Shown here: positions 8,818 to 17,388 of the stretch, piece by piece
How the letters are laid out: each line of letters opens with the position of its first letter
How positions within the stretch are numbered: position 1 is the stretch's first letter
Assembly: GCF_000341735.1 (NCBI RefSeq)
Contig: NZ_KB455575.1
Span: 588,718-652,717, forward strand
Direction: 5' to 3'
Origin: Methylotuvimicrobium buryatense 5G
GTDB lineage: Bacteria; Pseudomonadota; Gammaproteobacteria; Methylococcales; Methylomonadaceae
DNA: 64,000 nt
Program-made: the position numbers and the translations under genes
Notes under the pieces: generated by a model
What the model was told of the DNA's origin: nothing
The model's input: only the letters and a program-made list of their open reading frames with translations
The model's database searches: none

Positions 8818-10298
8818 AAAAAGCAGATTTAGAAAACCTCCTTTGGGGTGCGGCCGAGTTTTTACGCGGCCAAATCGACGCCTCAGACTACAAACAGTAC
8901 ATCTTCCCTCTGCTGTTTTATAAACGCCTGTCCGACGTGTACTTAGAAGAATACGCCGAAGCGTTGGAGATTCACGAAGGCGATGCCGAATACGCCGCCA
9001 TGCCCATGTTCCACCGTTTTGATATTCCACAAGAAGCGCGTTGGGAAAAGGTGCGCAACACCAGCAAAAACATTGGTGAAGCCATTCAAAACGCGCTGCG
9101 CTTAATTGAAGCGAACAATCCGCGCTTGCATGGGGTGTTTGGCGATGCCCAGTGGACCAACAAAGAGCGTCTGCCCGATCACCTGCTGGCCGACCTCATT
9201 GAACACTTCAGTAAAATTCCGCTGGGTATTAAATCCGTTGCTCAGGATGATCTGGGGGAAGCTTACGAATACTTAATCAAAAAATTCGCCGACGACTCCG
9301 GCCACACCGCTGCCGAGTTTTATACCAACCGCACCGTGGTGCATTTGATGACCCGCATCATGGGCTTGAAACCCGGTGAAACCGCCTACGACCCCACCTG
9401 CGGCACTGGCGGTATGTTGCTTAACGCGGTGATGGATCTGCGCGAACGCGGTGAAGAATGGCGCAGTGTGCATTTGTATGGCCAAGAAGTAAATTTGCTC
9501 ACCTCAGCCATCGCCCGTATGAACATGTTCCTGCACGACATTGAAGAATTCGATGTGCTGCGCGGCGACACCCTGGCTGAACCCAAGTTTATTGAAAACG
9601 ACCAGCTCAAGCAGTTTGATGTCATTTTCGCCAACCCGCCTTACTCCATCAAAAAGTGGAACCGCGACAAGTTTGCCGCCGACCCCTATGGCCGTAATCT
9701 GTATGGCGTGCCACCACAAGGCTGTGCCGACTATGCGTTTTATACCCATATCATCCTTAGCCTAAAACCCGACACTGGCCGCGCCGCCATGCTCTGGCCG
9801 CACGGCGTACTATTCCGCGATTCCGAGCAAAGCATCCGTAAACAGGTGATTGAATCCGACATTATCGAAGCGGTGATTGGCCTTGGGCCAAACCTATTCT
9901 ACAACTCGCCGATGGAATCCTGCGTGGTGGTGCTTAATTGCAATAAACCTGCCGAGCGCAAAAACAAGGTGTTGTTTATTAATGGCGTAGAACACGTAAC
10001 CCGAGCGCGCGCCCACAGCCGCTTATCCGATGAGGATTTAGCCGTGCTGTGTGAAGCCTACTTTGCACCTGACAAGCAAAGCGACATCACGGCTTTGGTT
10101 GATATCGACACCATCAAAGAAAACCTCTACAACCTGTCGATTCCGCTCTATGTGCAAGCACAAAGCAATGGCGAAGTACACGATATTGAACATGCCATCG
10201 AGGCATGGAAAGTCAGCCGTGTGCAATTGAAGAAACAGACCAATAAATTATTCCAGAGCCTCGCGCAGTTAGGTTACGAGGTAAAAAACAATGACTGA
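8814..10298 (+). CDS. hsdM: Type I restriction-modification methyltransferase subunit HsdM, copy 2
   Basis: A 494-residue HsdM with motif I DPTCGTGGML at 193-202 and motif IV NPPY at 274-277, so it should be catalytically competent. It parallels copy 1 along its length (IDASDYKQYIFPLLFYKRLS against IDASDYKTYIFPVLFFKRIC) but is clearly diverged, with ACGTGG/NPPF there and TCGTGG/NPPY here. They are paralogues or recruits from two loci, not a recent duplication. It starts in an ATGA overlap with copy 1, and its 3' end overlaps hsdS by 8 nt, which suggests it is the native partner of this HsdS. Confidence 0.93.
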   Translation: MKKADLENLLWGAAEFLRGQIDASDYKQYIFPLLFYKRLSDVYLEEYAEALEIHEGDAEYAAMPMFHRFDIPQEARWEKVRNTSKNIGEAIQNALRLIEANNPRLHGVFGDAQWTNKERLPDHLLADLIEHFSKIPLGIKSVAQDDLGEAYEYLIKKFADDSGHTAAEFYTNRTVVHLMTRIMGLKPGETAYDPTCGTGGMLLNAVMDLRERGEEWRSVHLYGQEVNLLTSAIARMNMFLHDIEEFDVLRGDTLAEPKFIENDQLKQFDVIFANPPYSIKKWNRDKFAADPYGRNLYGVPPQGCADYAFYTHIILSLKPDTGRAAMLWPHGVLFRDSEQSIRKQVIESDIIEAVIGLGPNLFYNSPMESCVVVLNCNKPAERKNKVLFINGVEHVTRARAHSRLSDEDLAVLCEAYFAPDKQSDITALVDIDTIKENLYNLSIPLYVQAQSNGEVHDIEHAIEAWKVSRVQLKKQTNKLFQSLAQLGYEVKNND

Positions 10299-11472
10299 TA
10301 AACAAACCGTTAAATTTGGTGATATTTGCCGTGAAGTAAAGCTCACCACCAAAGACCCGATTGCCGATGGCTATGAACGCTACATCGGCTTAGAACATTT
10401 GGATTCCGGTTCGCTAAAAATCAAACGCTGGGGAATGATTGCTGAAGATAACCCAAGTTTTACCCGAGTCTTTAAAAAAGGGCATATCCTTTTTGGGAAG
10501 CGCCGTCCATACCTAAAAAAGGCGGCTATTGCTGAGTTTGATGGGATATGCTCAGGTGACATTATTGTTATGGAGCCAAAGGCAAACTTCGACAGGGATT
10601 TACTGGCGCATATAGTTCAATCAAATATATTTTGGATGACGGCAATAAACACATCATCTGGGTCGCTATCACCCAGAACTAAATTCAAATCAATTGCAGA
10701 GTTTTCTACTACCAAGTCCTCATTGAATACGCTTTCAGAAAAGAAAAACATTCTTTTAGCTTCAGAAAATATCAATAATTATGCAAGGGCGGCTATTAGT
10801 TCTGGCGAAAATCTTGTGCCGCTGTTAATGCAAGAATTGTTGTACGGATGTAAGAGTGATGAACCAAAAAGGCAAGCGAATTGCGGCTTGATACCTGAGT
10901 CGTGGGATGAGGTTAGGTTTGATTTGGTAGGCAAGTTTCTTAGCGGTGGAACACCTTCAAAGTCGAAATCTGAATATTGGGGAGGTTCAATTCCTTGGTT
11001 CAGCCCAAAAGACATGAAGACGGTAAATCTATCGGAATCTATAGATACTATAACTGATGAAGGTGCAAAGTCAGGTTCAAAAATTATATCTGAGAATACA
11101 ATACTATTTGTTGTAAGAGGAATGATACTGGCACATACGTTCCCGGTTGGAATAACCAATGTTACAGCGGCTTTCAATCAGGATATGAAGGCTATAGAAG
11201 TCGATGAGGATTTTTGCCCTCGATTTATTCTCAATTGGCTAATTGCGAGCTCGCCAAAGTTCCTATCGAGCGTTAGCACATCCACTCATGGCACCAAGAG
11301 ATTAAGCTCTGATTCTTTTTCTACGTTTTGGGTTCCTAAGCCACCAAAGCATTTGCAGGAAAAAACTGCACTAATTTTGGATGGGTACCGTGAATTACTC
11401 AGCACTATTCGCTCTAAGGAAGAAAGAGCAAACTCAATTAGGCAGGAAATAGTAGGAAATTATTTGGGGTAA
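10291..11472 (+). CDS. hsdS: Type I restriction-modification specificity subunit HsdS
   Basis: A 393-residue specificity subunit with two target-recognition domains. The first runs from residue 7 (VKFGDICREVKLTTKDP) to about 170, including GHILFGKRRPYLKKAA. The second starts near residue 199 (IPESWDEVRFDLVGKFLSGG) and has the usual GTPSKSKSEYWGGSIPWFSP block. Each domain binds half of a bipartite DNA target, and conserved helical spacers lie between and after them. The gene overlaps hsdM copy 2 by 8 nt. By eye, base composition falls sharply towards AT after about 10600 relative to the hsd genes on both sides. That is the pattern expected when recognition domains are swapped by recombination. 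Confidence 0.92.
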   Translation: MTDKQTVKFGDICREVKLTTKDPIADGYERYIGLEHLDSGSLKIKRWGMIAEDNPSFTRVFKKGHILFGKRRPYLKKAAIAEFDGICSGDIIVMEPKANFDRDLLAHIVQSNIFWMTAINTSSGSLSPRTKFKSIAEFSTTKSSLNTLSEKKNILLASENINNYARAAISSGENLVPLLMQELLYGCKSDEPKRQANCGLIPESWDEVRFDLVGKFLSGGTPSKSKSEYWGGSIPWFSPKDMKTVNLSESIDTITDEGAKSGSKIISENTILFVVRGMILAHTFPVGITNVTAAFNQDMKAIEVDEDFCPRFILNWLIASSPKFLSSVSTSTHGTKRLSSDSFSTFWVPKPPKHLQEKTALILDGYRELLSTIRSKEERANSIRQEIVGNYLG

Positions 11473-11475
11473 CAT

Positions 11476-14400
11476 ATGTTTAACGAACAAACCGTCACAG
11501 AAAATGGAATGATTGACCGCTTAAAAGGTTTAAGCGGCGTAAAGTGGACTTACTGCCACGGTGAGAGCCTGCCCAAACAAGCGCAGGATATCTTTGTCGA
11601 TGAGTGGCTTAAAGACGCGTTGTGTTCGTTAAACCCCGATATCGCCAAGCAGCCGGATTATGCGGATGAAGTGATCTACAAACTGCGTGGTGTGGTGCTG
11701 GAAGCGCGCCACACCGGCTTGGTGAAGGCCAATGAAAACTTCCATGAATGGTTGATGGCCGAGAAAACCTTGCCCTTTGGCGAGAACGGCGACCATATCA
11801 CCATCAATCTGATTGATTTCGACAATATCGACAACAACCATTTTGTGGTCGCGCAGCAAGTGCACTATATCGCGGCCACCGAAGTCTATTTTGATATTGT
11901 GCTGTATGTGAATGGCATTCCCTTGGTGGTGGGTGAAGTGAAAACCGCTACCCGCCCGAGTGTTACCTGGCAAGACGGTGCCGCCGATTTTATGGGTGGC
12001 AAAAAGCACTACTGGAAAAACGTTGAACCCTTCTTTGTGCCCAACTTGCTGTGTTTCGCCAGTGAAGGCAAAACCTTTGCTTACGGCGCCATCAATGCCC
12101 GGGTAAAAGATTGGGGGCCTTGGCACAACACAGATCAGCGAAATGAAATACTGCCTGGCATGGCTTCGGTACTCGACAGTTGCGAAGGTTTGTTAAACCC
12201 GCAAACGTTGTTGCAGTTACTCGAATCCTTCGCGTTGTTTTCAACGGTAAAAATCGGCAAGAACACGCCACCCAAGCGCATTAAAATTCTACCGCGCTAC
12301 CCGCAGTTTGAAGCTGCAAAGCAGATTGTGGAGCGTGTGCGCAAAGGTTACCCGAAAAAAGGCCTGATCTGGCACTTCCAGGGTTCGGGTAAATCCTTGT
12401 TAATGCTCTATGCCGCCAAAATGCTGCGCGCCGAAAATGCGCTTAAAAATCCCACCGTATTGATCGTGGTCGACCGCCGCGACCTGGACAGTCAAATCAA
12501 CGAAACCTTTGGCGGTGCGGATGTTAAAAACCTCATCAAGGTGCAAAGCTGCAAGAAGCTCGGTGAGCATATCGAGCAAGACAGCCGTGGCATATTGATC
12601 TCCACCATCTTCAAGTTTAAAGAGGTCGAGATTGACGAGTGCAGCCCCAATGGCCTGAATAACCGCGACAACATCATCGTGCTCGTAGACGAAGCCCACC
12701 GCACCCAAGAGGGCGGCTTGGGCGAGAAGATGCGCTGGGCCCTTCCCAATGCGCATTTCTATGGGTTAACCGGTACACCGATTTCGGGCATTGACCGCAA
12801 CACCTTCAAACTATTTGGCGCCGAGGAGGACCCCGGCCGCTATATGAACCGCTATAGCTACAAACAATCCATTCGCGATGGCGCCACCAACCCGGTTAAG
12901 TTTGAGCCACGCTTGGCTGAACTGCGCGTAGACCGTGACGCCATTAACCAAGAATTTGAACAGCTGGCCCAAGAAAACAACCTGGACGAAGAAGAAAAGG
13001 CGGCGCTCTCCAAGCGTGCAGGTAAATTGGCTGTGATGCTCAAAGCACCCAAACGCATGGCCGCAGTCAGCTCCGATATTGCCGAGCACTTTACCAGCCA
13101 TGTGAAGCCGAAAAAGATGAAAGGCATGGTGGTGGTGTACGACCGCGACGCTTGCGTGCAGATGTACTATTTGCTCGGTGAAAAACTCGGCTTTGATGCC
13201 GTTGATGTGGTGATGAACGTCGACCAAGCACCGGTAAAAGCCGGAGAAGGCGGTAAAAAAGACAAGCTCAACAAAGACTGGCGCAAGTGGCATGACGATT
13301 TAGAACTGCCGATTCAGCAGACAGATTTCGAGCGTTGGCAGCAGATTGATGCCGAAGATCAGGCTCAGAAGGACTTAATCGAGAGCTACAAAGATCCCAA
13401 GCACCCGATACAGCTGATTATCGTGACCGCCAAGTTGCTCACCGGATTTAATGCGCCGATTTGCTATTGCATGTACTTGGATAAGCCCCTGCGCGATCAC
13501 ACCCTGTTACAGGCCATGTGTCGCACCAATCGCTTGTACGAAACGGACGAGGTGCGCAAAGACATGGGCCTGATCATTGACTACCTCGGCGTATTTGAAA
13601 ACCTGCGTACCGCGCTGGCCTACAATCCGGAAGAGATTGATGGCGTAGTGGAAGGCATTGAGGCCTTTAAAGAGCTGCTGCCTGCTCAGCTAAACAAGTG
13701 CCTGGACTTCTTCCCCGATGTGGACCGCACACTAGAAGGCTTCGAAGGCATTATGGCCGCGCAAGAATGTTTGCCGACCAATGAAAAGCGCGATGAGTTC
13801 GCCGCCAGCTTCGGTGTGTTGTCCAAGCTATGGTCAGCTATTAATCCTGACCCATTCTTAAGTCCTTTCAGAAAGGATTATAAATGGCTGGCGCAAATCT
13901 ATGAGTCCGTCCGCCCTGTAGGCCAAACCGGCGCTCTTGTGTGGGCGGCATTGGGCCCTGAAACCATCAAGATGATCCACGAGCATACCGATATCAACCG
14001 CATCCGCGACGATATCGATGAGCTGATCATGGATGAACACGCTATTTTTACCCTGACTGAAAAAGAACAAGAACAGCGCGCGAAGCGACTGGAGATTAAC
14101 TTAATGGGGCGCCTGCGAGGTCACACCGATCCGAAATTTATCGAGCTGGGTGAGCGCCTGGAAAAGCTGCGCCAAGACTACGAAGCCGGTGTGATTAAAG
14201 CGATCGACTGGTTAAAAGGACTGTTAGACGCAGCCAAGGAAACCGTGCAAGCCGAGCGCGAAACGGGCGACCGCGTCGTTACCGAAGAGGACAACAAACA
14301 GGCCTTAACCAAGCTCTTCCTGGAAACCCGGCCCGAAACAACACCAAAGTTAATAGGCGATGTGGTTGAGCAGATCGACAAAATCGTCAAAGCCACCCGT

Positions 14401-14538
14401 TTCGAAGGTTGGCAAAACTCCAATAGTGGTCCGCGTGAAATCCAAAAGGCGCTTCTGGTGACGCTTGCGCAATTTGGGCTGGGTAAAGATAAAGAGCTGT
14501 TTAATAAGGCTTACGCCTACATCGAAGAACATTACTAA
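11476..14538 (+). CDS. hsdR: Type I restriction endonuclease subunit HsdR
   Basis: A 1020-residue motor/nuclease subunit. The N-terminal PD-(D/E)XK-type nuclease shows D140, E154 and K156 (FDIVLYVN...GEVKTA). The superfamily 2 helicase follows with Walker A QGSGKS at 302-307 and DEAH at 405-408, and the later helicase motifs include LLTGFNAP and QAMCRTNRLY. The C-terminal helical domain that docks on the methyltransferase ends the protein. The subunit translocates DNA with ATP and cleaves unmodified DNA away from the recognition site, in complex with HsdM and HsdS. It begins 3 bases after hsdS. Length is normal and no frameshift is seen, so the system looks intact. Confidence 0.95.
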   Translation: MFNEQTVTENGMIDRLKGLSGVKWTYCHGESLPKQAQDIFVDEWLKDALCSLNPDIAKQPDYADEVIYKLRGVVLEARHTGLVKANENFHEWLMAEKTLPFGENGDHITINLIDFDNIDNNHFVVAQQVHYIAATEVYFDIVLYVNGIPLVVGEVKTATRPSVTWQDGAADFMGGKKHYWKNVEPFFVPNLLCFASEGKTFAYGAINARVKDWGPWHNTDQRNEILPGMASVLDSCEGLLNPQTLLQLLESFALFSTVKIGKNTPPKRIKILPRYPQFEAAKQIVERVRKGYPKKGLIWHFQGSGKSLLMLYAAKMLRAENALKNPTVLIVVDRRDLDSQINETFGGADVKNLIKVQSCKKLGEHIEQDSRGILISTIFKFKEVEIDECSPNGLNNRDNIIVLVDEAHRTQEGGLGEKMRWALPNAHFYGLTGTPISGIDRNTFKLFGAEEDPGRYMNRYSYKQSIRDGATNPVKFEPRLAELRVDRDAINQEFEQLAQENNLDEEEKAALSKRAGKLAVMLKAPKRMAAVSSDIAEHFTSHVKPKKMKGMVVVYDRDACVQMYYLLGEKLGFDAVDVVMNVDQAPVKAGEGGKKDKLNKDWRKWHDDLELPIQQTDFERWQQIDAEDQAQKDLIESYKDPKHPIQLIIVTAKLLTGFNAPICYCMYLDKPLRDHTLLQAMCRTNRLYETDEVRKDMGLIIDYLGVFENLRTALAYNPEEIDGVVEGIEAFKELLPAQLNKCLDFFPDVDRTLEGFEGIMAAQECLPTNEKRDEFAASFGVLSKLWSAINPDPFLSPFRKDYKWLAQIYESVRPVGQTGALVWAALGPETIKMIHEHTDINRIRDDIDELIMDEHAIFTLTEKEQEQRAKRLEINLMGRLRGHTDPKFIELGERLEKLRQDYEAGVIKAIDWLKGLLDAAKETVQAERETGDRVVTEEDNKQALTKLFLETRPETTPKLIGDVVEQIDKIVKATRFEGWQNSNSGPREIQKALLVTLAQFGLGKDKELFNKAYAYIEEHY

Positions 14539-14551
14539 CAGGGATGGACGC

Positions 14552-14851
14552 ATGACCGTCAGAAAAAGAATCTCAAAAAGCACCATGTCGATGTTTCTTC
14601 GTACAAAGTGTGATCGTGAACTCTATCTCTCTTTGCATGAGGATTCTGAACTCGAGGCTAATGGTATGCCGGTTCCGTTGCAGGCTCGACCGGGAATTGG
14701 AGTGCTACAAACGGTTGGAAGGGATTTTGAAGATGATCGCAATGAACAGCTGATTCAGGCGTTTTACAGTCTTGTCATATATCAGCCCGACAAAGGAGGC
14801 GCAAACTATAATGGCCCCCTAAATGTTTTGTCGTTGATCAAAAGACTTTGA
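14552..14851 (+). pseudogene. Truncated hypothetical gene at the end of the hsd operon
   Basis: The ATG at 14552 lies 13 nt after the hsdR stop. The frame reads MTVRKRISKSTMSMFLRTKC, then DRELYLSLHEDSELEANGMP, and ends after 99 codons at LSLIKRL. The start resembles larger proteins, tentatively nuclease-like, that begin with a similar LRTKCDRELYLSL block. The coding-like pattern fades after about residue 70 (NEQLIQAF), and the following DNA is antisense to hipA. I think it is the 5' end of a longer gene cut off when the hipBA segment arrived. Its function is unknown. Confidence 0.45.
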
Positions 14852-14942
14852 ATGACGAATGGGCTGCTTTGGTGGGTCTTTGTTTGAAATTTCGCCGATT
14901 GTTGTTAAACCCTGGGTTTAATAATCATGATATTTTCAAACT

Positions 14943-16211
14943 CTATTTGATTCGAAAGTCCTCGTGTAAATTAATCCAATGGCCTTTCAGTTTCTGCTTG
15001 TGCGCCTCATTCATGGGGAGATCTTTGATAGCCTCTCGCCAAAGATTTCGAGCCTTCTCCATGACATCATCCAAGTGGGGTTTAATTACTCTCCATGGAA
15101 TCTCGGCACGATTAGCCCATGACTGAAAGTTTGCCAAGGATACGTCATACCACTCTTTAGTCTTGCCTAAATTCAGTGCGAAATGTCGTTCACCGTCGAT
15201 ATATAAGCTCGTGGTAACAATATCGTACGCGGGTGAAAGCCTTGGCGTGATTTTATCTGAATAAATCAAACTCCAATTCTTTAGATGTGCATCGCCATTT
15301 GCGAGAAGAATGTTGACAAGCAATCGCCTAGCGAATTGTTGTGCATCGGCCAAACCATCACCAGAAAAACCGTAAATAATTCGGCCTATTTGTTCGTAGT
15401 TTGCCGAGTTGTATTTTTCATGGGCGTATTTAACCAGCACCTGGGCAAAGTCTTCCATGTGGATGCGCGCATCATTATCGCGATCAAAGCGTTTGATTGC
15501 GAAGGCTAGCTTTTCATCGGGCAGATTTATCTGCGGAAGATTATCGAGTTTATTTAGCTCAACCAGCTTAATTTCCGGAATGTCCACTCCGACCAATTCC
15601 GCAAGTTTCATTGCGGTATATTCGTTTACCGGCACATCTTTATGCTTGGTAGAAGGCGTTTTTACAATCCAATCGCCCAAGACATCGCCTTTGGAAAGAT
15701 TGTAACGTCCGTCTTTTTCCTTCATGGAAAATTTCATCTGAACGCCGGCCAATGAAAATTTGTTTTCCGGTGATACATTGTCAAACTTTATTGCTCGAGC
15801 TTTGCCGTGAGTATTGAGAACACTATCTGGAACATCGTCTGGTTCCATCGGCTCGGCCACCAAGGCGCCAGGCAGGTCAGCACCTAAATAGGAAAGAATA
15901 TGGAACTCGTTGTCGACATGAACTTTGAGTCCTTGAGCAATCAACTCTCTCAGTGACCCCTCCGGAAGTAAATTGGACAATGTAGGGTGCAGCCTTTGGT
16001 TTCTTGTCCATGGTTCCGCCATTATTTTTTTAGAATGAGGAAACGCTGGGTGAGTAATCAAACTAAAGGTAGGACGGTTTGCATCATTTTTAAATTCCTC
16101 GGTAAAGCTCAGTACATTTCTACCGCCTTGAAAGCCAGCCAAATACCCAACCAGCCTGTCGTGCAGGCTCAACTTGATTACGTTTATCTCATCGACTTGG
16201 GCTTCGCTCAT
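14943..16211 (-). CDS. hipA: HipA-family serine/threonine kinase toxin
   Basis: A 422-residue HipA-type protein. The N-terminal subdomain (GYLAGFQGGRNVLSFTEEF, residues 22-40) leads into the couple_hipA region with RLHPTLSNLLPEGSLRE. The nucleotide loop is FSLAGVQMKFSM, the catalytic loop NGDAHLKNWSLIYSD and the metal-binding segment LSPAYDIVTT. HipA toxins phosphorylate glutamyl-tRNA synthetase or related targets and induce dormancy. The start overlaps the upstream HTH antitoxin gene in an ATGA junction, the standard hipBA layout. All kinase motifs are intact. Confidence 0.92.
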   Translation of the reverse strand: MSEAQVDEINVIKLSLHDRLVGYLAGFQGGRNVLSFTEEFKNDANRPTFSLITHPAFPHSKKIMAEPWTRNQRLHPTLSNLLPEGSLRELIAQGLKVHVDNEFHILSYLGADLPGALVAEPMEPDDVPDSVLNTHGKARAIKFDNVSPENKFSLAGVQMKFSMKEKDGRYNLSKGDVLGDWIVKTPSTKHKDVPVNEYTAMKLAELVGVDIPEIKLVELNKLDNLPQINLPDEKLAFAIKRFDRDNDARIHMEDFAQVLVKYAHEKYNSANYEQIGRIIYGFSGDGLADAQQFARRLLVNILLANGDAHLKNWSLIYSDKITPRLSPAYDIVTTSLYIDGERHFALNLGKTKEWYDVSLANFQSWANRAEIPWRVIKPHLDDVMEKARNLWREAIKDLPMNEAHKQKLKGHWINLHEDFRIK

Positions 16212-16549
16212 GAATCATCCCCCAGCAAGTCCTGCCATGGATCATCTGAAAGACTTTTCTTTGCCTCTTCTTTTGCAGTTTTTGTCGCCTGGCATATATG
16301 CTCCTTACCTAGCTCGGAACTCTCCTGTTCAAGCAGCGCTATGACAGCGCCAAGCTTTTCCTTTGGTATGAGCATAAGTTCGCTATTCAAGCCCTTCGCT
16401 ATCAACTCCAAGGTGTTTAGCCTAGGGTTTCCTTTTGATTCCATGCGCTGATATTGCTGACGAGATACGCCTACACGCAACATCATGTCGTTCTGCTTGA
16501 GGTCGAGTGTCAGTCGCCGTTGTTTTATCTGGTGGAGTAAAGAATTCAT
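16208..16549 (-). CDS. hipB: HipB-like helix-turn-helix antitoxin
   Basis: A 113-residue protein starting MNSLLHQIKQRRLTLDLKQN. The N-terminal Xre-type helix-turn-helix spans about residues 5-60 (LKQNDMMLRVGVSRQQYQRM, then NPRLNTLELIAKGL). The C-terminal tail is acidic and ends PWQDLLGDDS. I chose the ATG at 16549 because a longer frame upstream runs through the promoter/operator and into a repeat element, which cannot be coding. The protein should bind HipA and repress its own promoter through the operator array immediately upstream. Confidence 0.85.
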   Translation of the reverse strand: MNSLLHQIKQRRLTLDLKQNDMMLRVGVSRQQYQRMESKGNPRLNTLELIAKGLNSELMLIPKEKLGAVIALLEQESSELGKEHICQATKTAKEEAKKSLSDDPWQDLLGDDS

Positions 16550-16562
16550 CTTAGTAAACACA

Positions 16563-16631
16563 TATGTTGCTTTCACGATGGATAGCAACATATTAGTTGC
16601 TTTCATATCTAAAGGCAACTTATCCGTTGCT
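16563..16631 (-). promoter_or_regulatory. hipBA promoter with tandem palindromic operators
   Basis: Two adjacent 30-bp sites, each with 9-bp arms around a 12-bp spacer: TATGTTGCT (16563-16571) with AGCAACATA (16584-16592), a perfect inverse, and TTAGTTGCT (16593-16601) with GGCAACTTA (16614-16622), imperfect. A third half-site, TCCGTTGCT, follows in the same 30-bp phase at 16623. On the minus strand, -35 TTGCCT (16618-16613) and -10 TAATAT (16595-16590) are 17 bp apart and lie inside these sites. Repressor binding would therefore block RNA polymerase, as expected for autoregulated hipBA. Confidence 0.75.
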
Positions 16632-16670
16632 TTTGAGGGGTGCCACACCAGCAGCATAAAAGGCAGCATA

Positions 16671-16830
16671 TATACCTTTCGCACTTCAAATTTCGGCAGT
16701 GCCGGAGGAGGCCTCGGGGTGCTCGATAAAGGCTTTGCCAGCATGGAGCTGGCATAGAGCCTACATGGACGTATTTACGGCGTCCTTTAACGGGCACCCC
16801 GAGGCCGAATTTTCATCTGCGATGAGTATA
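16671..16830 (+). repeat. Dispersed palindromic repeat family A, copy 1
   Basis: A 160-bp element bounded by TATACC and a final GTATA, with imperfect inverted ends (TCGCACTTCAAATTTCGGC at the left, an inverse of it at the right). An internal hairpin has arms TGCCAGC and GCTGGCA around ATGGA, with outer GGCT/AGCC pairing. Other copies are at 44414-44573 (inverted), 50869-51029 and 58437-58586. The shared core reads GCCTACATGGACGTATTTAC and then GGCGTCCTTT. Confidence 0.9.
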
Positions 16831-16912
16831 TATTGCCTTTTGGCCGTAGCGCTCTCGTTGTCGAACAGTCGAGTAAGCCGCCGATTCCCAAAATGAACGG
16901 AACTTTGTAGCC

Positions 16913-17234
16913 GAACTCGGCACCCGTGATGAAGTAGTGGTCAACGCCAAACTGCCGAAAGGCTTTTTCATGTCGACGCCGGTCGGTGACTACAATCCGA
17001 ATTGGATGATCGCGCATTCGAAGATTGAATGCGCCCGCATGTTTTTCGAGCGACTCAATCATATAGTGTTCGCACATCAAATTTCGTTTTTTTATCCCCT
17101 CATCCTAGCTTTCTCCCGGAGGGAGAATATATTGAAGCGCCGAAATTTGATGTGCGATAGGCAAAAATCAACGAAGAGCAAGTGAAATCCGACGTCGAGG
17201 ACAATTACATAAAACTGATGAGGTTAGTGATGTA
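16913..17234 (+). pseudogene. Decayed 3' end of a type III restriction endonuclease Res gene
   Basis: Before an insertion, the frame reads ELGTRDEVVVNAKLPKGFFM, then STPVGDYNPNWMIA, then SKIECARMFFERLN. After the insertion (from 17158) it reads INEEQVKSDVEDNYIKLM and stops at about 17234. These blocks match, from memory, the C-terminal nuclease region of Res proteins (AKLPKGFxIxTPVGxYNPDWAI ... KIECARKFF). The segment between NWMIA and SKIECARMFF that should carry the rest of the nuclease core is missing. It is therefore an internally deleted relic, further split by the 88-bp element at 17070-17157. No Mod gene is present. Confidence 0.6.
17070..17157. mobile_element. 88-bp palindromic insertion with 17-bp perfect inverted ends
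   Basis: TCGCACATCAAATTTCG at 17070-17086 is the perfect inverse of CGAAATTTGATGTGCGA at 17141-17157. It interrupts the Res relic between RLN and INEEQVK. The arm differs by one base from the left end of repeat family A (CGCACTTCAAATTTCG), so it is probably a short non-autonomous relative. It has no coding capacity. Confidence 0.75.
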
Positions 17235-17388
17235 AACAAGCTTGTTTATTGCAATGTTGATGGGAGAATTGAAATCCGGCAACTCAATAAAAAACAGTGG
17301 GTCGCTTTTGCTGCGGCAGTATCGCATTTTTCAAAAGGCAATAAAAAAAGGCCTTAACGGAAAATCCGCTAAAGCCTTGATTATTCTT

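Noticed and set aside
11629-13293. Several long minus-strand frames rich in His and Val
   Set aside because: They are antisense shadows of hsdR, which has intact nuclease and helicase motifs.
16550-16744. 65-residue N-terminal extension of HipB
   Set aside because: The extension reads through the -10/-35 boxes, the operator palindromes and a family A repeat; the internal ATG at 16549 gives a normal HipB.
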